Shown here piece by piece: positions 45,367 to 56,800 of a stretch of 64,000 nt of DNA. Made by a program: the position numbers and the translations under genes. The stretch spans positions 57,788 to 121,787 of the forward strand of contig JACTAT010000048.1 of the NCBI GenBank assembly GCA_014526335.1, given 5' to 3'. The notes under the pieces are model-generated. The model was not told where the DNA came from. It was given only the letters and a program-made list of their open reading frames with translations, and made no database searches. Position 1 is the first letter of the stretch; each line of letters starts with the position of its first letter. This DNA is from Chrysaora quinquecirrha. Lineage: Eukaryota > Cnidaria > Scyphozoa > Semaeostomeae > Pelagiidae.

Positions 45367-48300
45367 CTGCTTTCATTTTGTATTCTTTCAAAGCGTCCCA
45401 TAATATTTTTCTTGCTAATTTTCTGTTGACTTTGTCATGATCATCAAGAGGTTGTGGTCTCATACCAAAATTACCACTTCTTCGTCCTTCCACGAATTCT
45501 CTCTCTTCAACTCCAGTTGCCATTGCAAGAAGCATGTCATAAAATAACGATAGCTAAAATCAAGTAGAGAGAAACTACTATTCTACATGGCTTTTTGAAG
45601 GTGAAGATGAAAATGAGATGGCATCCTGGGGGGGGGGTACTAAATGTCATTTTGGTACGGGTATGTGTCGCCCGTATGGGTGGGCTTTTGGTCTTGAAGA
45701 TATCTATACATTATTTTTTTTCATTTGTAAAACACATAATTAATGTATAAGATACAAATTAAAGCAAAAACAATGTCTTTTACGCGACCCAAGAAAAGCA
45801 GGGCTTATCAGGCTTGGGCCGCGAAATTAAAGTTATAATAAAGTTACAAAACAAATCTAAGTTTATGTAAAAAAAAATACAAGAGAATACCATCAACTCT
45901 GGTTAACTAGAGCTTAGTTAACACAAGCTAAAAATATAAAAATCAGAACACAAAATATTCAGCCTTTACAAACAATCAAACACAGTACTATTAATATTAT
46001 ATAAACTTTTTTTTTTAATTTTTATTATTTTTTTGGAATATTTTTCAATATTTTTCATTATGATTTAACCAAAGCCAAATTTACGAGGATGAGAAATTGA
46101 TCTGCAATCCAGGGTAAAAGAAAGTTAGTGCTGGAGAGAGGCCACCAAAAAATTCAAGCAAGTTTCAAATTATTTCGATTACTAGAATGATTCTGCTATC
46201 GAAAATTGGCTATTTCAAACGTCTCGTGGAGAGATGATAAAGTAAAACATTGTGAACAAATGGTATTTCACTTAGTTAGACAGGGTCAACATGGTCATCA
46301 AGATATGACGCGTTGTTAAAATCAGATTTTATCACCCATGGTTACACGGTTTTCTTTGGTCACTTCTGATCCGGTGCTTCGACTTCGCTAAAGAATTAAG
46401 CATGACCGAACAGTCTGAAATTGCTAAGCGAAGGCCGTTTTCTGCTCGCCAGAGCACGGCAAATTGGAACGCAGTGGAAATGGGCCATTAATCAAAGCTT
46501 CGCGATTATAAGCAGACACATGCATAAAATTATTTAAAGAAAGCTTACATTTTTGACAGGTTTCGCAGCACTGTCTAACCCAAGGTACGTACAGGCATCC
46601 AACGGTGCACGAACATGCAACGAAAGCAACGTCTCAGCTACACTGTTCTTCATGTAAATCACACCACATATCTTGAAACGAAACAAAAATACATCAAATA
46701 AGATACTGCGATAAAAAGAAGATATTATGTGAAAGATTCTTAAATTTTGTTTCTTCCGACACTCCTCAAAGTTTCAAACTTTTTAAAAAGTGGCACAACA
46801 CAATAGATGGGATTCGAACCTGATCTGCATGATCAAGGAGTCAGCCACGTTTTCACAGAGCTACAGAGCTAAATGAAATCATCGCATTACTGTCTTCCTG
46901 TTCAACTTTTTTTGTGTTTCGGCTATGCTGAGCGTTCTTCAACACCAGTCTACGCTCCTCCACACTACACCAACCCGCTCCAACTACTCTGAGGAAACAG
47001 CTGTATGTTGTTGTAGTTGTTAGAAGCTGTTTCCGAAAGGGTGGGAAGAAGGTAATAAGTCTACATACAGGGTGTTCCAAAAAAGGAACCCGCTTGAGAA
47101 ATTGTTTTTATTACCAAACCTTAGCTTCAAAGCCAATAAAATTTTGTCTATATATATATACACTCTTGTGGGTAATAGAAGGAGCTTTCATTTTTCATGT
47201 TCACAAAAATATGCTGTAATGAATTTCATTGATACATAAAGGATGTGCACAAACTCGATGCATATTTCGTGTCATTAAGGATTTTCTGGAGTTGGGATAA
47301 GTTAAAAAAAGTGTTAATTGATACAAAAATAGACCAGTTGAGCCCAAAGTTTTGAAAAATGATAGATTTAGCCAGATAAAATTGTTGAAAACATTGTTTC
47401 TGCCGAGTTGTGCTTTTTTGAAGTGCATATCTGACCTTTCCTTGTGTTAGCTAATAAAAAATTGTGTAAAAATTTCTTTTCTTCCTAGCGCTATTAATGA
47501 AGTAAAGCATTATAGAGTGATGTCATTATAATATAGAAAACAAATAGTCAAAACTATAGCAATTCAACCCATTGGTCGTAATGTGACGCCAATACAATTC
47601 AATTAAATGCTTTTTTATGTAACGCATGCTATTTGACTTTTCAATCCTTTTTTATGCAACACAATCCAGTTTGGGCTTCCTGTGGTCTCTGCTGCTGCTC
47701 TTAGTGAAGAATATACAAATGAAACCTTTAATTACCGTTGGGACTTTGTCACCAGGAAGCAAAGTTTTTCTCATCTCTTCTTCGTTGACGTCGTAGATAA
47801 TATCTATGACTTCTCCCTGAAATCAGTAAAAATATTTACAGCAATAAAATCGTCTTAAAAACCCACAGAATCTTGTATGAAGCATTTTCAAAAATGTTTG
47901 CATGTCTATAAAGAGTCGCATTTCTGTATATAAGCGTAAGTATATAAGTCAAACGGGAGGAGGACCTTGGGCTGTATGACTTGGAGAGTCACTCGTCGAT
48001 TTCATTGAGCTCTGTAGCCCAGGGGAAACGTTGTTGGCTCTCTGGTCATGCAGCCCAGGTTTGAGTCCCATTTATTGCGGTATGCCACTTGTGGAAAAAT
48101 CTATCCTTGTGTTCGCCATTCATGAAAAATATGTATTACTTGTATAGATATGTATGGTGCTGAAGAAGGCTCAACATAGCCGAAGCACGAAAAAGTCAAA
48201 CGGGAGCAGAGCCTAGAGCTGTGTGGCTTGGAGAGTTACTCGTCGATTTTATTTCTCAGCGAAAACATCATTGGTGTTCTAGTCATGCAGTCCAGGTTCG

Positions 48301-49792
48301 AATCCTATCTAATGTGATAGGCAAATTGTGCAAAAATCTATCTTAGTGTTCGCCATTCATGACAAATACTGTATAAATATTTATGGTGCTGAAGAAGGCT
48401 CAACATAGCCGAAACAGGGAAAAAGTCAAACGGGAGGAGAGCCTTGGACTGTATGACTTGGAGAGTTACTCGTCGATTTCATTAAGCATTATGGCTCAGC
48501 GGAAACATCATTGGTGCTGAAGTTATGCAGTCCAGGTTCGAATTCTATCTATTTTGAAAGGCCAATTGTGCAAAACTCAATCCTAGTGTTCGCCATTCAT
48601 GAAAAATATATGCAAGTATCAGTATCAATATGGCGAATACTAGGATCGGAACTTGAAATTGGTGTGGTTGCATGAGCTGGCTTGGCAAGCTGACTGGCTC
48701 ACTCAGGCATTAACTCTCAAAACCACACATCCCAAGTCTCTCTTTCTGTTTAGCTTAGTGTTTTGGAAATGTTGAGCCTTTCAGTACCATACATTAATGG
48801 TAACATTTACGGCGACTTCAAATATTTGTGGTTTATCTTTTGTTGCACTTTTGGCATAAAAAGTGTCGGTACGTATGTCTATCCTACCGTTTATCTAGAC
48901 ATGCGTTCCACGAACACCCTCTTAATGTGTCCTTCGGGTATGAAAAGGATTTTCAGTTCCCACCTGGAATCAAGCGCCAAAGTGATCGAGTCTGAATAAC
49001 GACGTTGTATGAAAAGCTTTGGAGCGATTTGATTGGCAGGTAGACTTATTACATTCCTCTAACTCTTTAGGAAGCACCTACTAACAACTACAACATCATA
49101 ATTTCTGTTTCCTCAGAGTGAAGCGTAGTTTGAGTGGGGTGGTGGGGTGTGGAGGAGCGTAGACTACGACGAATGTAATAAGTCTAATTGGCAGGCACCC
49201 GCAGACGCGGTGGAGAAGTTGAAGTCGATCCAACTTTAAAAATGTGCGTAGCGGAGTGTTTTAAGCGAACATCGTTAGAAATAACAATGCGAATACAAAA
49301 GCCACTCTGCTGCGCGCGGAACAATTAGCGGAAAAATCAACTTTGGGGAAAACCGGCTAAAGTGGTGTAGCAAGGTGAATTTTCAGGGATGGGGAGTTTG
49401 AAAATGCATGTTGCTTATATTGATAAAACTTACAAAAAGACGGTCGAGTTTATTTTCGAGAATTAGTTCACTTACATTACCACTAATATTACAGGCACCA
49501 TGGCAAGCAATAGTATCTTGAAGCTCTTTAGCAACGGTGAATATCTTCACATCAGGACAGTTGTCCCAGTTGAATACTAAACAAGAAACATGGATAATTA
49601 ATTTTATTTGAGTAAAAAGAATGAAATTGTTATCGAAATACTTATAGCAAATATTATTACATGCAAAAAGTTAGTTAGTTAGTTAGTTATTTAGTTACTT
49701 AGTTACTTAGTTAGTTAGTTAGTTAACTAGTTAGTTAGTTTGATTGTTGGTTAATAAGTGAGTAAGTAAGTTAGTTAGTTAGTAAGTTTAGC

Positions 49793-49872
<80 letters not shown>

Positions 49873-49888
49873 AAGTTAGTTAGTAAGT

Positions 49889-49983
<95 letters not shown>

Positions 49984-50275
49984 ATTAGTTAGTTAGTTGG
50001 TTAGTTTGTTTGTTTTTCAGTCATTTACTTAGTTAGTTTGCTTTTGATAATTTTTGAGTTGCACAAAATTTCTACATTGTGAGAAATAGCGGAACATATT
50101 TGCACATACTTAGCCCATTTTTGTGTAACACAACTCACGAGTACAAACGTCAGAAACAGACCGAAACAATTGACTAAGGCGTAATTTATACAAAAGATGC
50201 GGATCGAAATGCAACAATCAGGCAATTGAAGTTTGTTAGCTAATTGGTTAGTTAGTAAGTTAGTTATTTATTAGC

Positions 50276-50309
<34 letters not shown>

Positions 50310-50412
50310 ATTAGGCAAGTTAGTTAGTAAGCAAGTAAGTTAGTTAGTTAGTTATTTAGCTAGTTTAGTTAGTTAGTTTGTTGGCTACTAAGTTAGTTAA
50401 TTAGTTAGTAAA

Positions 50413-50460
<48 letters not shown>

Positions 50461-50517
50461 CTAGTAAAGTAATGAATAAAGCCATCAGTTAGTTAGTTAG
50501 ATAGTTTAGTTAGCAAA

Positions 50518-50554
<37 letters not shown>

Positions 50555-50603
50555 AAATTAGTTACTTAGTTAGTTAGTTAGTTAGTTAGTAAATTAGTTA
50601 GTA

Positions 50604-50657
<54 letters not shown>

Positions 50658-50756
50658 CTAGTAAAGTAATGAATAAAGCCATCATTTAGTTAGTTAGATA
50701 GTTTAGTTAGTTAGTTTCTTGTTTACTAAGTTAGTTAGTCACTTAAGTTAGTTAGC

Positions 50757-50801
<45 letters not shown>

Positions 50802-53800
50802 CGTTCGTTTGTTAGTTATTTTGTTAGTAAGTTAGTAAGACAGTCATTTAGATAGTTCACTAGTTAGTCAGCTTATTAGCTAGATAGTTTGCTGGATGGT
50901 TAGTTAGTGAGTTGATTAGTTAGTTTTTTAATTGTTTACTCAGTTAGTTAGTTTTTGCTGTTGGCTTGCTGGCTAGCAAAATAGGTTTCTGGTTTATTGG
51001 GCGATGAGATAGTTGATTCTCCAAATTAAAAATTTTTGTAGCTGATCATTACAGCTTACCAGCATCATTTGGGACACACAAAATTCTGTCCATACTTGAA
51101 ACCCATAAGCCAGGAGGTGATTCAGCAGCAATCTGAAATTGATACAGAACATTTTTGAAATTCAGTTAATATTTGGTTTATAAATTTCTTTACTTTCGCT
51201 ATTTCTCTTTAACACATATTCATAGAAATATTAGTTTTGACGTAATCCCAATCTGAACATGTATTTTCAAACTTGTTGTTCTGTTTGGCCTATTTTTGAC
51301 ACTTTATTAATAGCAGGGGCTAGATGGAAACCTTAATTTCTATGCTCTCATATCATGCATTCTTAAATTTAGAGTAAGTCTTACTTTGTTTGTAAGCAAA
51401 TTCAAGTAAACATCAAATGTGCATGTCAGTCCAGTTTGATGAGAAACTACAGAGCCAGAGGGCGCCATTTCTGCTGGAAGAGTTACAAACCCACGCTGGC
51501 AAGCTGTAAATGGAAAATGAACTCCCTGAAAAAGAAATAAAATTAGGTACAGGTTTTGTTATACAAACAGTGACTTGCAGATGTTATTATTTTTAGCTGG
51601 CAGTCCTGCCATAAAGTTTTTCTCTTTGACATTACTTAGTCTTTCATATATATATTTTCAGCAAAGGGAGCCACCACCCTGCAACTCTAGGCAACGACCC
51701 ACCCTTAAACCTGATTCTGCCAGAGGACAACATTTATTAGATCACCTAGAGTGTGCGGAAAATTACAACCAGGATTGTTTTAGAATAACTGGCATGGCTA
51801 TGTCCTCGTTTCATCTCAGTGTTTTGGAATCTGTCCACATCAAAACCAAAAAGCCAGTTCTGTGTAGACAGAAAGAGTTCATTTTCTCATTTGGACTCTT
51901 CAATTAATTTTCATTGTTCTTCCTGCCTAAAGACGATTGCTGTTTAAAACACAATGCCAATTTAGCTTTTCTTTCTGATTGTTGCATTTCGAGCTACATC
52001 TGGGTATAAATTCCGCCTTAGTCTATTGTATTGGTCTGTTTCTGAGGAGTGTCAGACGAAAAAAGCTTTCAAGTATGCCTAAAAATGCTTCCATTGTTCA
52101 TCACAATTTTGAAGTTTTGTGCAAGTCAAAGACTATTCACACATTGTATGGTGTTAATTGCTTTTCTCTATAGTGACACTTGATGAAGATTATGAAGATT
52201 TTTTCTTACTAGGACTCTTTCGGACATATCCAGCTTTTATCACAATTTTAAAATCTCCATATTTAATGCAAACAACTCATTTGATTATGTACAGGTAAGG
52301 TTTACGCAGTTTCAGGACAAAACAAGTTTTCTACTGCTGAACATTAATGAAAAAGCTTTTATAGCAGGGCAAACCTCCCAAACTATAAGTCACTAACATA
52401 TATATTAAAAAAAAGATTACCACATGGATGAGGAGGATGCTTGTACCTCGAAGAACATCAGATGTTACAACCTGCAATAGCAACAAAAATGAGTAAAAAT
52501 CTATGTCAATAGATATGTCAATTATGTGAATGAATCAGTGAAACTGAGAAGTGAGTGGGGCAGCTTTTAAGCAATGCTTTGCAGCACCCGGGGGGGGGGG
52601 TACTTCATTGTTCAAATGACTAGACGTGCCGCCCAGTTTTTCCAAACCCACCCATGTCTACCGATAAATTGTGTTCCTCGTGGTACCCATGTATAGAAAA
52701 AACAACGAAATTCTTTACCCATTTGTACCAATATCTCACATGTTTGAACCCAATTTAACGCCTGAGGCAACTCTAAATGCGCCGAAAAGTCATTTGCACT
52801 GAAAACTGAAACGCACTTTTTATCAGGCTTTTAAAAGTAATGCATGTCTAAAATTTATTATATTTTTTACTACCCATGTGTAGAGATTCTTTACCAAAAA
52901 TCAACCCATATGTAGGGAAATTGGCGCTGAAAAAGTTACCCATTTGGGCGGCACGTCTAGTATAACGAACAATGGAAGTACCCCCCCCGGGTTGCAGCAA
53001 TGTCTTGGAGCAGTGTCTTTGAGGAATGCCTTGGAGCAATGCCTTGGAGCAATGCCTTGGGGCAATGCCTTTGAGCAATGCCTTGGAGCAATGCCTTGGA
53101 GCGACGCCTTGGAGCAATGCCTTGGAGCAATGCCTTGGAGCAATGCCTTGGAGCAATGCCTTGGAGCAATGCCTTGGAGCAATGTCTTTGAGCAATGCCT
53201 TGGAGCAATGCCTTGGAGCAATGCCTTGGAGCAATGCCTTGGAGCAATGCCTTGGAGTAATGCCTTTGAGCAATGCCTTGGAGCAATGCCTTTGAGCAAT
53301 GCCTTGGATGCCTTGGAGCAATGCCTTGGAGCAATGCTTTGGAGCAATGCCTTGGAGCAATGCCTTGGAGCAATGCCTTGGAGCAATGCCTAGGAGCAAT
53401 TCCGTTGAGCAATGCCTTGGAGCATTGCCTTTGAGCAATGCCTTGCAGCAATGCCTTGGAGCAATGAGAAAATATGTTGAACAAAAATATAATGTTCTTT
53501 GCTCAAAAGGATACAGCAAACTCATTTTAGTGTGATCAACTGAAATTCCAGAATGTCTACTCATTACCAAGAAGAAGAGAAATATATAGGATAACATATG
53601 TATTGTCCATCTTAGACAGCATTGTACCAAATTTCAACCCCATTGGAAATAGGCAAGAAGTGGGCAACTTTCCTACAGTAACATTTAAGGAGCCTGTTTG
53701 TAATAAAAAGGCTGGTGAATTATTAGCATATATACAATAAGCCACTCCATTTTAATTTGCTTAGTAGAAACCCAGTTCTGTTAGGAAAGCACATTCTGAT

Positions 53801-56800
53801 GAAAGCAGGGTGTTGCTCAAAAAAATTTTCTCCAGACTTTTTCTTTTCTACTCCCTGGGGCCAAGACTGCTTCTTTGATGACATCAAACATAGGTGACAT
53901 AATTCTGGAGCTTTCTACTTACAGTGTAGCCAGACAATGCACTGAGGTGCTCTGCAACAACAAGTAATGCATTTAACGTTGCTCCACCACTGCCTACTTT
54001 GCATCTTGGGTCAGGGACACTCAACAGCAATGTTGACTTTGGAATGTAGCCTTTCTTCTGGCGAATCTTCAGCTCTGTGAAAAAGAAAAAGACATCTCAA
54101 AAGTCATAGTCATAATTACCATAATTCTCACATCAGATTTTCATTCATGTTAGCCAATGTGTGGCAAGTTTTCTTGAGATCTAGTAAGCCCTGTCATCAT
54201 TAATTCAGCAATATTTAGGCAATCAAGCATATTTATTTGCTAATGCAGGTTTGGATTATTGGCAGCACTACTGCTGGCGTGGACCAGTGGTTTGTGGCCA
54301 CAGACTGATTTTCTAGAGCAAATACCCTGGGTACTCCTTTACCAACGTCAGTAGGATGAACAGTTAGGTTGACTGCAGGCTTGTGGAAAGTGGTCTAGAT
54401 GAGATTTGAACCCATTACCATACGATCATGAGCATGAGATGAGCGCCTTGGCCACTCAGCTATACCACCTTTTTCTAAAAAGATCTAGAAAAGGTGTATG
54501 GGATTTAAAAAGAGCGGATTGCCCCTCTTTGAATCTTTCACAGCACCAACTTTACTGTTACTAGTAAGCACTGTCTAACAGCGTGCAGGGCTCTTCCACT
54601 CTACCTTCCCACTTCTCTCCTTTTTGTTTTTCCTCCTTTTTTCTATTACAATTTTTTGATGTCAACTCAGTGAGGTATATAATGTAAAAACAGGCTAAAT
54701 TAAGCAAAGCTAGCAAATTCTATAGAGTCTGGAACTGAAATCCCCTTTCATTCAAGTACACATTTTTATAAAAGAACAAACTTTATAAGAAACACCAGGC
54801 TGAAATTTTGGTCAGAATTTTTCGCTATCTCCAAAACTATTTGAGATAAACACAAGAAAGTTCACCAGTGTTAAGCCCTTGCCTGGAAACGCAACTTAAA
54901 TATGTTTTTGAGCAGGGTAGGGGGTGATAGATTGGTGAAAAATCACTTTGAAAGTAAGAAACAAGCAGGCTGAAATTGAAGCCAGGTGTTCTTATAACTT
55001 ATAAAAAACAAAACATTAAAAAACAAAATTAAAAAACGAAACATTATTAAACAGAAAACTCTTTTCCCTCTCTTGTGCACATTGAAAAGCAATCTAAAAC
55101 ACTTTGGTGGCTCCACAATGACATCTCAGGTGAGTACTGGATCCAAGATACAAATTTTTAAAAGAAGGGGGGTTAGAAAAAACTTTGGGGGCAACTTGGG
55201 AAACTTGTTCACATTATTGTTCATAATCAATCTTCTTTTTAAATTCAGCTCAGTATTTTAACAACTCAACGAAACCATTAAAGATATTTTTTGAAAATTT
55301 CAGTAAAATTAATAGGAATACATAGTTGGCAAAGTTTGAAATTTGATTAATTATACACATATTGCGCATTGTTTCTAAAACGAACAGTCAGAGATTTATC
55401 GGAGAACCGAGATATGAAAAATATCCGTTTATCGATATCGACGCTGCGGGGCGCTGCGATACGGCTTTTGCTAAGAAAACCCTTAGTGTTCCCAAAGAAT
55501 GCTTTCAAAACCCTTCAAAACATATCTAAAAACCGATAAAACCTTTATGTGTGTATTTCAAGATAATAAGATATCCGTACCTCTCGTTTTCCGTGTTGAA
55601 ATCGGTCAGGTAAGTCCGGAGATCCGACATCAAAACTCCCAAAGGTTGTTCGTCACAAGAGAGAATGGTCAGAAGTACCGGTAAATAAATGCATCAAAAA
55701 GTGTCTTACACAATTTTCCCAGGTATGAAACTAATTTTTTTTGCTTCTTTATTGTTTGAAGATACATTTGATCTAGTTTTCAAAAAGATGTCGCGTTTTT
55801 TTCGTTAGTGTCGCGTTTTAGTAAAGTTAGTGTTTTAGGCAGGCAAAATGGAAATTCGCTGAGATGTGGAGGCGCTTCTTGTTTTGTGACTGTGCGGCTG
55901 AATACATTCACTGAACTTATAGAGTTAGGTGCTTGATAAAGAAATGTGTGTATAGTTTTCTGTGGATTGAAAAGAGTTTTTTGGATATAATAGCGTTGTA
56001 TTGTACATTTCTTGGTATACGAATTGTTGTATACAAGTGGTTTGGTATAGTCTCAAGGGAGTCTCAAATCAATTACAAATTATTACTATGGAGCTAAAAG
56101 TACTATCATTTGCTTGTAAGGTGTATTTCGTTGTTTCTGATTCTGTCTGGCTTTTGCCGTCATTCAGTTGTACTCTTCTTTTAGGTACATGGCCTCTTCT
56201 GAAAAAGACCACGTAGTTGCATTACGCAAAAGGTGCCGAGTAGATAACTGCTTTATAGGTGAGGGTGATAAATATTTTGAAAAAAACAAGTATGAAGAGG
56301 CCTTTTTGTTGGGCTTTGGAGTTGACATCCGTAAGGATGCTAACAATGTTCACCCCAATTCAGTATGTGATAAGCACCGATGTCTTCTTGAAAGGGTACT
56401 AAAGGCACGTAAAGAAAATTCTAGTTTTTCTCCACAAACTAGCTGTTTTGTGTTTACCCCGCACGATGCAAATTATTGCGAAGTTTGCACTGAACCCGTT
56501 AGAAAGGTCGGCAGAAGAAGAAAAAGGGATGTATTACCAGGCCCAGGACGTAGAGTTAGTGACTGGGTAGGCAAGGAAGCTGAATCTAGCCCCAAAGCAA
56601 GTAATATTGAGGATTGTTTGGACAGGTTTGAGCGACTTTCCAGCGAAGAGAAACTATCATTTTTGGAACGTTTGTTGGAAAAGGGAAGACTCGATAACAA
56701 AGAATTAAGCTTGGTTTCTAAGTTAGTCGGTGCATCTCAACATGAATCTTTATTACAAACAATAGGTGAACAAACACAATCTTATCGAGATTTAAATTTC

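Noticed and set aside
49665..50985. Interstitial telomeric repeat
   Set aside because: The unit is TTAG. The metazoan telomere repeat TTAGGG is not present, so a telomere origin is not supported.
52848..53630. Long repetitive ORFs on both strands with 13-residue repeats
   Set aside because: They come from a 13-bp tandem unit without stop codons, which leaves several frames open on both strands. There is no start context or splice support.
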